Shown in pieces: positions 1 to 8,437 of a stretch of DNA of 64,000 nucleotides; positions within the stretch are counted from its first letter, which is position 1; each line of letters begins with the position of its first letter. Source of the DNA: Balneola sp. (GTDB lineage: Bacteria; Bacteroidota; Rhodothermia; Balneolales; Balneolaceae); the NCBI GenBank assembly GCA_003712055.1, contig RHLJ01000001.1:310001-374000 (forward strand), in the 5' to 3' direction. A program made the position numbers and the translations under genes. The notes beneath the pieces were generated by a model. It was not told the DNA's origin and did no database searches. It was given only the letters and a program-made list of their open reading frames with translations.

Positions 1-381
1 TAATGCATATTCAAAGATCAGAATTGCAGCAATCTGGATCAGCATAGGCATCGATAAAACTAAACCTGCTGAATAATGTTTACCAAAAAGCCCAATTGAC
101 TCAAAAAAACCTACTCTATGCTTTTTCTTTTTGAATTCTTTACCTGAATTAGCAATCTGGTTTTGTATTTGTTCGTACACATACTCTGCCAGCTCAAAAA
201 CACTTGGATATCCATAATCCGTTTGGGCATCTATATCCCGAATCCCAAGAGACTCAATTGTAGCAGCAACCGCCCAACTACTCATAGGAATGTCTACTAT
301 TTCACGAACCTGAGAAACAAGTAACTGTTTACTCTCTAAAAAGGGAGCCGGCCCAACTTCTATGTTTACTTGGTCACCCAA
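1..381 (-). CDS. Partial membrane protein, last gene seen of the exopolysaccharide operon
   Basis: Reading from a probable TTG start at 381, the frame stays open to the window edge, giving at least 127 codons. The start lies inside the end of the upstream PelF-like gene (8-base overlap), with GAGGAG about twelve bases before it. An in-frame ATG at 285 is the alternative. The first 95 or so residues look soluble. A lysine cluster (FKKKKH) and then a hydrophobic stretch near residues 103-125 look like the first membrane helix of a longer protein. I do not recognise the family. Its place behind two glycosyltransferases suggests a membrane part of polysaccharide export or polymerisation, which is inference only. 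Confidence 0.55.
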   Translation of the reverse strand, partial: MGDQVNIEVGPAPFLESKQLLVSQVREIVDIPMSSWAVAATIESLGIRDIDAQTDYGYPSVFELAEYVYEQIQNQIANSGKEFKKKKHRVGFFESIGLFGKHYSAGLVLSMPMLIQIAAILIFEYAL

Positions 382-1954
382 CTAATTCTGGCTCCTCGGA
401 TAACGTATTCAGAAAATCAATCACTGACTTTGTTTTTATTGATTCCTTTAAAGGATTTCGTGGCAATACCATAAGTCTTTTGTAGCTCTCCAGGTATGAA
501 TCGACACTTTTCTTAGTCGTGAAATTAAGTAATACTTTTTCCCTGGATTTTTTTCCTAGCTCCAGCCTGAGATTTGTGTCTTTTAGCAATTTAATAACTC
601 CATCAGCGATTGCTCTTGGATCCCTAGGTTTGCACAGAACTCCACAACCTTCCAGTGCATCTTTAATTCCCCCAACATCAGTAGCTACAACAGGGCGCTG
701 ACAACTCATCGATTCAATTACTGTATAAGGGAATCCTTCTGAAATAGAAGTAAGAATTGAAATATCCCCCTCATTAAATACCATACTTGGTTTATCATGA
801 AAACCTCCGAACCGGAAATGGTCTCCAACATTAAGCTCTTTAATTAGCTCCTCGCATTTAGAAACATAGTCTTTGTCAACATCTAAACTGCCGTAAACAA
901 TAAACTGAACATCTGTGATTTCCTTCCTTACCAGATCACAGGTCTTAATCATCGTTTCTATATCCTTTAACGGGAAAATATGAGCTACGGCTACTACCGT
1001 TGGCTTATCAGCAGTGTGGGCGGGCTTTAGCGTTGGATTAAAGATATTTGTATCAACCCCATTGTAAATCGGTAATATTTTCTTTTCATCAGCTTCAAAT
1101 TTTTCTTCCCATTTCTGATTAGCAGTAGTAACAGGTGAAATCTGATCTGCGGTATAGTAAACCGCTCTTGTAACCAGCGTTGCCAAATTGAGAAGTAACT
1201 GTTTTGAAAAGAAAGGCATATCGGCTCGTCCAAGGTTAATCAGCCTTTCGCGAATATAAACCCCATGATCGGTGACCATACTCGGCGTGCCATATTCGTA
1301 TTTAGCTACAATTGATGCGAGTGCAGGGAAACCTGCTATTGTTGCATGACAAACATCTATTTCTTTAGGTATACTTACCGCCAGAGGCATCAAAAAATGA
1401 TATAACCACCTCATCCCAAAAGTGACGTCAAAAACCATGGGTTCTTTTGGATCATCTTTGATGTGCTTGAATCTTTCCATCAGATGATCTTTAAAGTTTA
1501 ACCATAGAGAAGATTCTCTCATGGTTTGTTTGTAGTCATATACCTGGAAGTATTTCCACATCCCATAGATAATTTCACTTATCTCGTCTGGATCTCGAAA
1601 CGGATCAAATAGAGTCTCTACAAAATCATAGAATATAGGAGCGAATTGTTCATTGATTACCGCTTTTGTAGTTCTGGACTTCCTCATTATCTGATAAGAA
1701 AAAAGTTCGTCCTTATCGTAGTACTGAACCGGTTCTTCTACCCCCCAAAGCGGAATATGGATAATCTTTTTAACATTCTCAGTAAGCTTATACCTGCTTT
1801 CAACAAAGGGTTGGCCAGTAATGGTATAAATATATAAATCTACGGTATCAACCAACTCAGAGCAAAGAATATGAGCCCAGGTTGATACACCACCCCCACT
1901 GTATGGGTAAGAACCCTCTGTCTCGAACAATACAATGGGTTTCTCATTGCTCAT
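374..1954 (-). CDS. PelF-like GT4 family glycosyltransferase
   Basis: A 526-residue retaining glycosyltransferase. The N-terminus carries the PelF/DUF3492-type motif GSYPYSGGGVSTW, and residues of about 1-290 match that domain. A GT4 nucleotide-sugar domain follows (about 300-490), with the acidic motif SEGFPYTVIES near residues 405-415 and the glycine loop VATDVGG. PelF of the Pel polysaccharide system is a cytosolic GT4 enzyme, so a cytosolic role in building an exopolysaccharide is likely. The start overlaps the end of the upstream GT4 gene by four bases (ATGA), so the two are probably translationally coupled. The other Pel genes (pelA-E, pelG) are not visible here, so the exact polymer is unknown. 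Confidence 0.85.
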   Translation of the reverse strand: MSNEKPIVLFETEGSYPYSGGGVSTWAHILCSELVDTVDLYIYTITGQPFVESRYKLTENVKKIIHIPLWGVEEPVQYYDKDELFSYQIMRKSRTTKAVINEQFAPIFYDFVETLFDPFRDPDEISEIIYGMWKYFQVYDYKQTMRESSLWLNFKDHLMERFKHIKDDPKEPMVFDVTFGMRWLYHFLMPLAVSIPKEIDVCHATIAGFPALASIVAKYEYGTPSMVTDHGVYIRERLINLGRADMPFFSKQLLLNLATLVTRAVYYTADQISPVTTANQKWEEKFEADEKKILPIYNGVDTNIFNPTLKPAHTADKPTVVAVAHIFPLKDIETMIKTCDLVRKEITDVQFIVYGSLDVDKDYVSKCEELIKELNVGDHFRFGGFHDKPSMVFNEGDISILTSISEGFPYTVIESMSCQRPVVATDVGGIKDALEGCGVLCKPRDPRAIADGVIKLLKDTNLRLELGKKSREKVLLNFTTKKSVDSYLESYKRLMVLPRNPLKESIKTKSVIDFLNTLSEEPELVG

Positions 1955-3135
1955 CCGGAAACCTCATTTAGAACCACATCCGAAAGCAATGTTTCGTACT
2001 TCCTAAAAATTGATTCCCAAGTATGCTCATCAACAACTTTTTGATAACGCTCAGTCACATAATCCTCGAACTCTGTAGACGCCTTCCATTTTTGTTTTAT
2101 ATGTTGAACTATGGATTTAAGACTGTATGATTTAGGAAAAGTCAGGCCATAATTATCAGTTAAATCACCCACTTTACGACCAGATGGCAGGACCTTGTTT
2201 GCCAGTGCCTCAAACATAACCAGGGGTTGAGATTCATTATGGCTCGTGATCATTAGTATATCCATTTCAGGATAGTATTCCCTGGACGGCATATTCCAAA
2301 CCATCCTCACATATGGATGTTTTTTTGCTTCACTTCTAACCTGATTTTCCAGCTCTTCTTCGTTTGCTCCACTTAACAACATGAGAAAGTCAGCTTCAAA
2401 CTCTTCGGAATTAAAGGCCTTAACATATTCAAAAAATTGTAGAGGGTTCTTCATTTCTGCACACCTCCCTACCCAACCTATAACTGGTTTTTTTGTTCTT
2501 TTTTTCTCATCAATTATCCAGGAACTATCAACTCCATTTGGTACATACCTTACTGATTTAGCACCAAGCTTTTTCTGAAGCGGAATATTTGTTTCTGATA
2601 CCGTCATGATATAGTCAGCTTTTTCATAAACCTCAGCAGCTATATCTTGAAATAAAATCTCTATCTCTTTTTTTGAAGTCCCGTCATCAGGAATCTCATA
2701 TCCGCATTCTAATGCAACTGCCCCTTTTTGTACCTCCAGCCAGTATACTGCGTGTTCGGTAAGCACTAATGGACGTTTAGATTCTTCTGAAAGCTTTGTA
2801 CTAAGCCAACCTGCAAATCCCGTATTTGTAGCATGAATCAGGTCATGAGACTCCATCAATCCATTGAACTCTGAGCTGCTCTCGTTATACCAATCTAAAA
2901 GACTATTTGACCAGTTGGTATTAAATTCTGGTGGTGGGATACGAACAAAATCGACTACATTTTCAGGGATTGGATATAATGCAGAATCTAGTGAAAGTGG
3001 TCGATAGTTATCAGTGGCAATTTGAAGTATGCTGAACTCAAATGATCTGCAGTGCTTTAGATACTGAAAAATCCATTCACTTACTCCCCCCCTGTACCAG
3101 GGATAAGTTCCTTCGATTACAAGCAATACTTTCAA
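1951..3135 (-). CDS. GT4 family glycosyltransferase, PelF-like N-terminus
   Basis: A 394-residue glycosyltransferase related to the next gene: its opening GTYPWYRGGVSEW parallels that gene's GSYPYSGGGVSTW. The middle part has ATNTGFAGW and VLTEHAVYW, also typical of PelF-like enzymes, but the protein lacks the longer PelF N-terminal insert. The C-terminal half holds the nucleotide-sugar domain (VGWVGRCAEMKNP and ESQPLVMFEALANK). The family transfers a sugar from an activated donor to a growing glycan in the cytosol. It lies 17 bases after the receiver/GAF-like gene and overlaps the PelF-like gene by four bases. The pair probably adds successive sugars to one polymer, or arose by duplication and divergence. 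Confidence 0.85.
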   Translation of the reverse strand: MKVLLVIEGTYPWYRGGVSEWIFQYLKHCRSFEFSILQIATDNYRPLSLDSALYPIPENVVDFVRIPPPEFNTNWSNSLLDWYNESSSEFNGLMESHDLIHATNTGFAGWLSTKLSEESKRPLVLTEHAVYWLEVQKGAVALECGYEIPDDGTSKKEIEILFQDIAAEVYEKADYIMTVSETNIPLQKKLGAKSVRYVPNGVDSSWIIDEKKRTKKPVIGWVGRCAEMKNPLQFFEYVKAFNSEEFEADFLMLLSGANEEELENQVRSEAKKHPYVRMVWNMPSREYYPEMDILMITSHNESQPLVMFEALANKVLPSGRKVGDLTDNYGLTFPKSYSLKSIVQHIKQKWKASTEFEDYVTERYQKVVDEHTWESIFRKYETLLSDVVLNEVSG

Positions 3136-3152
3136 ACTTCCTCCAGAAAAAA

Positions 3153-4091
3153 TTACCCTGCATTTTTCTTATATAACCTCCACAAGATGGAACCGGTTTG
3201 AGTTATCAATCTTGATATTAGTGAGAACTCGTTTGATGAAAAAAGCACATTACGTTTAATTACTATTACTCCAAAAAGATCTGTCTTATCAGGAACTTTC
3301 AAGTTGTTCATTAAAAGACTTTTTTCGTTCACAGAGAAGAGTGGTACGGCAATTTCGGCAGACAATTTATTTGCTTTAGAAAACTCTGTAAAAAAGCCCA
3401 GTTCCTCATTATATATATGATTGCTCAAATACGGTGTTTGGGTTTCCAGTAAATGATGGAAGGATTGTTCAGTTGTAATTGAATCTACAATTGTATCGTC
3501 AGGTTTTTCATCACCGTAAAAATGAACCAATTCTGAACTATCTCCTTTAACTATCCAGAAGCCAAGAAAATTTGAATCAAGAATAGCTTTTAGCTCTGTA
3601 CTTAAAACATCAACTGTATCTGAGAAAGAACCCGAAAGAGCACTCTCCATTAATTTCATCACCAATCTATTCTTATTCTCGGCAAGATCTTCCTCTAAAT
3701 CGGATACATCGATATTTGTAACCAATTTCATTCTTACTAGCTCGAGAATTCGGTCTCTATCTGAAGTAAATAGCTCTTTCTTAATAAAATCTGCGGCTCC
3801 CAATTGAAGAGCTCTTTGCTCTTTCTCAATGGTTGGGAGGTTAGTCATAATCAGAACAGGAATCTGACTCTTCTCATTATCTTGTCTCACCGATTCCAAT
3901 AATTCCAAACCGGTAAGGCCAGGCATATGGATATCAGAGAGAATCAGGTTGATCTTAGTATTAGACAGGATATCGATGGCCTCTTGAGCATTCTTTGCAT
4001 GAACTAAATTAAATTCACCGCCCAGTAAGTTTTTAGTCATATAATGAATTGGTTCATCGTCATCAATGACCAAAACGGTATATTGAATCAT
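3153..4091 (-). CDS. Response regulator with C-terminal GAF-like sensor domain
   Basis: A 312-residue protein with an N-terminal CheY-like receiver (about 1-120): acidic pocket D10-D12, phosphoacceptor D53 in LILSDIHMPG, T83 and K104. A helical linker (about 125-150) joins it to a C-terminal domain of about 160 residues that looks GAF-like (AVPLFS and FGVIVIKRN strand patterns). There is no DNA-binding or GGDEF domain, so output is probably through protein contact rather than transcription. The gene follows the hybrid kinase by 15 bases and precedes the glycosyltransferases, so it probably controls polysaccharide synthesis after translation. The GAF assignment is less certain than the receiver. 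Confidence 0.8.
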   Translation of the reverse strand: MIQYTVLVIDDDEPIHYMTKNLLGGEFNLVHAKNAQEAIDILSNTKINLILSDIHMPGLTGLELLESVRQDNEKSQIPVLIMTNLPTIEKEQRALQLGAADFIKKELFTSDRDRILELVRMKLVTNIDVSDLEEDLAENKNRLVMKLMESALSGSFSDTVDVLSTELKAILDSNFLGFWIVKGDSSELVHFYGDEKPDDTIVDSITTEQSFHHLLETQTPYLSNHIYNEELGFFTEFSKANKLSAEIAVPLFSVNEKSLLMNNLKVPDKTDLFGVIVIKRNVLFSSNEFSLISRLITQTGSILWRLYKKNAG

Positions 4092-4106
4092 CTTGTAGAG
4101 ATTAAA

Positions 4107-5261
4107 CTATTGATTAATAGGAAGCTCGATAAAGAAAGTCGAGCCCGCACCTTCTTGCGACTCTACCCATACTTTACCCTTGTGCATATTAACATATTTT
4201 TCAACAACCTCTAAACCCAAACCCGTTCCTACTTCCCCTTCAGTTCCTAGATCTGAATGATTATTACCCGAATCAAGACCTCCAAACATGGCATTTTTGA
4301 TTTTATCAGATATCCCAACCCCGTTATCCTCTACTTTAAAAAGAACCTTATCTTGGTCCGAATTAATATGAAGCGCTACAATCCCTTCTCTTGGAGTAAA
4401 CTTTAAAGCATTAGACACCAAATTATTAAGCGCTATTTCGATCTTGGTATGGTCAAGGATCACTTTTGGAACAGCAAGTTCTTGAATTAGATTTAATGTT
4501 ATATCTTTCAAGATGGCCTTGGGTTGATTAACCGATATCACTTTTTCTCCAAGATCATTTAAATATGACTCAGATAGCTTCAAATTATCTTTGCTTGAGG
4601 ATTCAGATTCTGAGTCGAGAACCTTTTTTACCAGATCCATTAACTTTTTACCGCTTGATTCCATTACACCAAGCATCTTATTTACTTCTTCTTCAGGAAG
4701 ACTTGGAGTATTCCTGATCAAATTGGCTAGTCCAACAATTCCAGTTAACGGATTTTTAATATCGTGACTGACTATTCTTACCAGCTGATCTTTTTTCGAG
4801 TTAAGCTCTTGAAGCTCCAGCTCCCTATTTCTTAGGATCTCAATCCTCTCTTCGCGCTCCTTTTGAAGTTTACCCAAAACTAAATGAGTTCGAATTCTAG
4901 CTAAAACTTCGTCTTTTTGATAGGGCTTAGTAATATAATCAACTCCGCCAGCCTCAAAACCCTCTACTTTATCGCTCGTTTCGGAAAGAGCACTTAAAAA
5001 GATTATCGGGATCGAACTCAAACTCTCGTCGGCTTTTATAATTCTACATACCTCATAACCAGTCATATCGGGCATCATAATATCCAATAAAACAAGCTCA
5101 GGTTTTCGGCTTTTGATTAGTTCAATTGCATCAGTACCGTTAAAAGCAACAATAGGTGTAAACCCTTCCCCCCTAAGAACATGGGATAATAATTTTATGT
5201 TAGTTTCCGTATCGTCAACTATAAGAATTAAAAATTCTGACGGATTTAGTTGGAAGTGCAT
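4107..5261 (-). CDS. Receiver-histidine kinase hybrid
   Basis: A 384-residue soluble sensor kinase. The receiver occupies about residues 10-128 (D16, D17, phosphoacceptor D60 in LVLLDIMMPD, K112 in TKPY). A coiled-coil linker (about 130-158) leads to a HisKA domain with H166 in IVSHDIKNP. The HATPase domain has an N box (NNLVSNALKF), G1 (VEDNGVGIS) and G2 (GTGLGLEVVEKY). There is no membrane segment, so its input is cytosolic or comes from another kinase through the receiver. It is the first gene of the minus-strand exopolysaccharide operon. The 137-base gap to the divergent plus-strand gene should hold its promoter. The downstream receiver/GAF-like protein is a likely partner. Confidence 0.92.
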   Translation of the reverse strand: MHFQLNPSEFLILIVDDTETNIKLLSHVLRGEGFTPIVAFNGTDAIELIKSRKPELVLLDIMMPDMTGYEVCRIIKADESLSSIPIIFLSALSETSDKVEGFEAGGVDYITKPYQKDEVLARIRTHLVLGKLQKEREERIEILRNRELELQELNSKKDQLVRIVSHDIKNPLTGIVGLANLIRNTPSLPEEEVNKMLGVMESSGKKLMDLVKKVLDSESESSSKDNLKLSESYLNDLGEKVISVNQPKAILKDITLNLIQELAVPKVILDHTKIEIALNNLVSNALKFTPREGIVALHINSDQDKVLFKVEDNGVGISDKIKNAMFGGLDSGNNHSDLGTEGEVGTGLGLEVVEKYVNMHKGKVWVESQEGAGSTFFIELPINQ

Positions 5262-5398
5262 TTTATGTAGTTACTGCTAGTGAGCTGTAGAATTTTTTAA
5301 ATTATCTGATTAATATCTAATACCGTGAAACTAATATAGAACTATTTACGTCTTATAGTAGTTATATTTTAGAATTCGGGATTAAAGTACTTTTAAAT

Positions 5399-5893
5399 AT
5401 GAAAAATCTAACCTTTCCAAAATTCTTGAGTTTCTTCGGAGTTGCTCTATTCTATCTATTTATCTCTCACTCAACTTTAATTGCCTCCGAAACTCCAAGT
5501 ACAGATAAGATTCTCTTCGAAATCTCTGACAAATTCAATGAAGTACGACTGGGAATTACTGAGACATCGATATATATGGTCGTAAGTGAACGAGTTAGAG
5601 ATATAGCAAACAAAAATTTTCAAGATCAAAACTCCATCGAAGAAAACAATTTCAAAGATTCTGAAGGAAATTTTATTTCAAGCTACACCACATATCTAGA
5701 AAGTAATAAAATCGAATATTCACACGATGAAATAATTGAAGTAAAATTTTTAAACGGTAAACTCTCTTTCAATTATTTAAATACCCCAGAAATTGGATTT
5801 GAGGACATTTTTTCTACTAATGGAATAAAGGCTCTAAATAACTTTTACGTAGAAGACTTAGAGGCATTTATATTAGCCTATCACGACCTCTAG
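5399..5893 (+). CDS. Hypothetical secreted protein
   Basis: 164 residues starting with MKNLTFPKF and a hydrophobic signal segment (about 10-30, ending near LIASE). The rest is acidic and shows no motif I recognise. A regular mix of charged and aromatic residues suggests a small folded periplasmic protein. The ATG lies 137 bases from the divergent kinase gene, and no strong Shine-Dalgarno sequence is visible. It is A+T-rich like its neighbours. Coding is supported by the clean signal peptide and by codon use, not by family knowledge. Confidence 0.6.
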   Translation: MKNLTFPKFLSFFGVALFYLFISHSTLIASETPSTDKILFEISDKFNEVRLGITETSIYMVVSERVRDIANKNFQDQNSIEENNFKDSEGNFISSYTTYLESNKIEYSHDEIIEVKFLNGKLSFNYLNTPEIGFEDIFSTNGIKALNNFYVEDLEAFILAYHDL

Positions 5894-5967
5894 GATATTT
5901 CTCTCAATTAAATTAATGTAACATATAGGATAAGTCTCCCCTCTTTCAAGAAAAGAAGGAGAACGCG

Positions 5968-6555
5968 ATGCTGAGGTTTATACTGCTAGGTATAGTGGCA
6001 TGTTCAAGTTTTTATGTTTGGACTATTTTCCCAATTAATCATGGACCAGGACAGCTGGTAAATACCCCACCTACTATTGAACGACTTAGTTGGGAGAAGC
6101 CCTTCTCTTTTAAATACTCGACTGTCACACCTTTGAGAAAGATTTCGGGAGAAGTAAGAGTACTTAAAAAAAGAAGGTACTATTTTGATTCAAAGAGAGA
6201 ATACTCACCAGTAGATATTTTAGTTGGATGGAAAGAACTTTCCGACGAACGAAACCTTGAGTACTTACACTTTTCATTAAGCGATAGATATTATGATCTG
6301 AATTATTCATCACCACCCCTACCTTTAAATGATGTATACAAACAAATTGATCTATGGCATCTTGTTCCGTCTTCAAAAGAGATTGCCAAACAAGTAAAGA
6401 GTATAAGAGAGGGAAGTATCGTCGAAATAGAGGGGCTTATTGTAAATATGGAATTTGAAGACGATTTCCCTTGGGAATCAGAACTCGTTAATAGTTCTAG
6501 ATCCGGACAACTTAAAACAAATATTATCTGGATCAATAAGATTAGTATTCACTAA
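5968..6555 (+). CDS. Conserved hypothetical membrane-anchored or secreted protein
   Basis: 195 residues with an N-terminal hydrophobic segment (about 2-22) that acts as signal or anchor. Residues around HGPGQLVNTPP, then SPVDILVGWKELSD and LHFSLSDRYYDL, resemble a widespread family of small exported proteins of unknown function with the pattern SPVDxxxGWxxxSD. A strong Shine-Dalgarno (AAGGAGA) lies just upstream of the ATG, which fixes the start. It stands 74 bases after the previous gene. No enzyme motif is visible, and I cannot assign a function. Confidence 0.7.
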   Translation: MLRFILLGIVACSSFYVWTIFPINHGPGQLVNTPPTIERLSWEKPFSFKYSTVTPLRKISGEVRVLKKRRYYFDSKREYSPVDILVGWKELSDERNLEYLHFSLSDRYYDLNYSSPPLPLNDVYKQIDLWHLVPSSKEIAKQVKSIREGSIVEIEGLIVNMEFEDDFPWESELVNSSRSGQLKTNIIWINKISIH

Positions 6556-6648
6556 TAATTTGAAATACTAAATTCTAACTTGATATCCATAGGTATTAGC
6601 GTTTTATTTGTTTACTGTCTTTGTCGGGCCAGAAATAAGGAAAAAAAT

Positions 6649-6891
6649 ATGTCGTCTAAGGAAAAACAAACCGGAACTGTTAAGTGGTTTCACAACATTA
6701 AAGGTTATGGTTTTATAAGCTCTGAAATGGATGAAGAAATTTTTGTTCATTATTCTGAAATTAATTCTGAGGGCTTTAAAAAGCTGAAGCGCGGTGAAAA
6801 AGTGGAATTCTTTTTGGATTCGGGCGATAAAGGTTTACTAGCCAGAGATGTTTCTTTGGTAGGAACTTCTGAAGAAGAGGATTACTTTTAG
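6649..6891 (+). CDS. Cold-shock domain protein
   Basis: 80 residues forming a single cold-shock domain (OB fold) that binds single-stranded RNA or DNA. The opening GTVKWFHNIKGYGFIS contains RNP1 (KGYGFI), and RNP2 appears as EEIFVHYSEI. A short acidic tail (SEEEDYF) follows. I chose the ATG at 6649 because AAGGAAAAAA precedes it and the domain begins there; an in-frame TTG at 6580 would add a hydrophobic stretch foreign to the family. The 93-base untranslated stretch before the ATG could serve as a cold-responsive leader, as in other csp genes, but I found no specific structure. Confidence 0.93.
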   Translation: MSSKEKQTGTVKWFHNIKGYGFISSEMDEEIFVHYSEINSEGFKKLKRGEKVEFFLDSGDKGLLARDVSLVGTSEEEDYF

Positions 6892-6896
6892 ATTAA

Positions 6897-7229
6897 ATGA
6901 GTTGGATTAAGTATGTCGTAATCGACATTCTTGCTTTACTAATAATCAGCCTTTTTTGCTTTACTAACAGTACCGGACTTGAAATTACAATCTGGATTTA
7001 TACAGGGATTTTGCTACTTGGCAGAATCCTTTTCCTTTTTGTTGATTTAATAAAAACGAAATCAACAAAAAAAAAAGTACCAATCTGGTTCTATCATGTT
7101 ATTTATTTTCTTTCGTCCCTAATCTTGTTTATTTGTCAAAACTATTATCTGGGGTCAGCCTGGATTTTGATTTGGGCACTCTCTTCCATTGAACACTTAA
7201 AAAAAATTAAACAAGATTCTAATGCCTAA
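6897..7229 (+). CDS. Small multi-spanning membrane protein
   Basis: 110 residues with about four hydrophobic helices (roughly 5-22, 27-46, 60-78 and 80-98) separated by short charged loops such as KTKSTKKK. The ATG lies five bases after the cold-shock stop codon, and the end overlaps the next gene by eight bases, so it belongs to a compact transcription unit. I do not recognise the family, and no functional residues can be named. Confidence 0.6.
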   Translation: MSWIKYVVIDILALLIISLFCFTNSTGLEITIWIYTGILLLGRILFLFVDLIKTKSTKKKVPIWFYHVIYFLSSLILFICQNYYLGSAWILIWALSSIEHLKKIKQDSNA

Positions 7230-7833
7230 TTGTAAGGGTTCAGTATTATTTGTTTTAATACTGACATTAGTACTTACCGATACTCTGATAGCACAAGAAA
7301 AAATATCACTTAATAAAGATCATAAATTTTCTATTCTGGCTGGGTACTCTCCTATTTCTATTAAGTTTTTTGGAAAAACACCCAATACTCAAACCTCGAT
7401 CAGTCAGGTTCGTTATCAAAAAAAAACGAAGTATTCCTACAAGAAGTTACCTATCTATTATCAAGTCAGTATTTCTCCATATATCTACTATGATTACGAG
7501 AAAAGAGATGATGGAGGGAAAAAGGATATCGCATCGGGATTTGGGTTCTCTCCTATTGGCTTTGCTACCTTTTATGAGCTCAATCGTCACATTGATTTTC
7601 AATTAAGTACTTCAGGAGGATTTATGATAATGAATCAGGACTTCCCAACAGATAAAGGACAGCAGCTTAATTTTACTTATGAATTAGAGCCCTCATTAGT
7701 AATAAGAAATAACCACTTTTTTTCTTTTGCTGCCGGCTATAAATTCCATCACATTTCAAACGCTCAAACAGGTACCGAAAATCCTGGAGTAGATTCGAAT
7801 TTTATTTTTTTTTCAATCATTCTATCTAGTTAA
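7222..7833 (+). CDS. PagL-like lipid A 3-O-deacylase (acyloxyacyl hydrolase)
   Basis: 203 residues with a signal peptide (about 1-24, ending TLIAQ) and an antiparallel strand pattern typical of an eight-stranded outer-membrane barrel. The C-terminal motif [12 protein letters not shown] matches the PagL family, in which a His and a Ser two residues later are catalytic. A Glu in TENPG may be the third member of the triad. The family removes an acyl chain from lipid A in the outer leaflet. The protein is somewhat longer than typical PagL and has a divergent N-terminal half. The start overlaps the previous gene by eight bases, and the cyclophilin gene follows within three bases. Confidence 0.72.
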   Translation: MPNCKGSVLFVLILTLVLTDTLIAQEKISLNKDHKFSILAGYSPISIKFFGKTPNTQTSISQVRYQKKTKYSYKKLPIYYQVSISPYIYYDYEKRDDGGKKDIASGFGFSPIGFATFYELNRHIDFQLSTSGGFMIMNQDFPTDKGQQLNFTYELEPSLVIRNNHFFSFAAGYKFHHISNAQTGTENPGVDSNFIFFSIILSS

Positions 7834-7835
7834 TC

Positions 7836-8336
7836 ATGTCATTAAAAGCTGAAATCAATACATCAAAGGGAACGATTAATCTCACCCTCTTCCCAGAAAA
7901 AACTCCTAAAACTGTGGCGAACTTTGTAAACCTCGCTCAAAGGGGTTTCTACAATGACTTAATTTTTCATAGAGTAATTCCAGACTTTATGATTCAGGGT
8001 GGGTGCCCTAACGGAGATGGAAGAGGCGGCCCCGGATACCGATTCGAAGATGAATTCGACCCAGAGCTTTTACATGATACCCCAGGTAAGTTATCTATGG
8101 CTAACGCTGGGCCTGGTACTAATGGAAGCCAGTTTTTTATAACACATGTAGCGACTCCATGGTTAGATGGAAGGCATAGTGTTTTTGGTAAAGTTGAATC
8201 AGAAGGAGATCAGGAAATCGTTAATAAGATTGCTCAGGGTGATATAATTAATTCGATCACTATTGTAGGAGACACTGAAAATCTTTTGGCGGAAGTCCAA
8301 GAAGTATCACTATGGAATGAAGTCCTGGATGGGTAG
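7836..8336 (+). CDS. Cyclophilin-type peptidyl-prolyl isomerase
   Basis: 166 residues covering one complete cyclophilin domain. Recognisable active-site elements are [13 protein letters not shown] (catalytic Arg, Phe, Met, Gln), [16 protein letters not shown] and [12 protein letters not shown]. The family speeds cis-trans isomerisation of prolyl bonds during folding. There is no signal peptide, so the enzyme is probably cytosolic, unlike the exported product of the gene just upstream. It begins three bases after that gene and is probably co-transcribed with it. Confidence 0.95.
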   Translation: MSLKAEINTSKGTINLTLFPEKTPKTVANFVNLAQRGFYNDLIFHRVIPDFMIQGGCPNGDGRGGPGYRFEDEFDPELLHDTPGKLSMANAGPGTNGSQFFITHVATPWLDGRHSVFGKVESEGDQEIVNKIAQGDIINSITIVGDTENLLAEVQEVSLWNEVLDG

Positions 8337-8437
8337 CTCAAAAAAGTAAAATACTGTTATAAGTTAGTAGTGCTGAAACTTTTAATAAAAGCATCGTAGT
8401 GCTTTCGGTTACTTAAAAACTAAAAAGCACCATAGTG

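Noticed and set aside
1-3135. A full pel operon
   Set aside because: Only PelF-like enzymes can be recognised; no PelA, B, C, D, E or G sequence is visible in the window.
6580-6648. TTG-initiated hydrophobic extension of the cold-shock protein
   Set aside because: A good ribosome site precedes the ATG at 6649, and the domain needs no extension.
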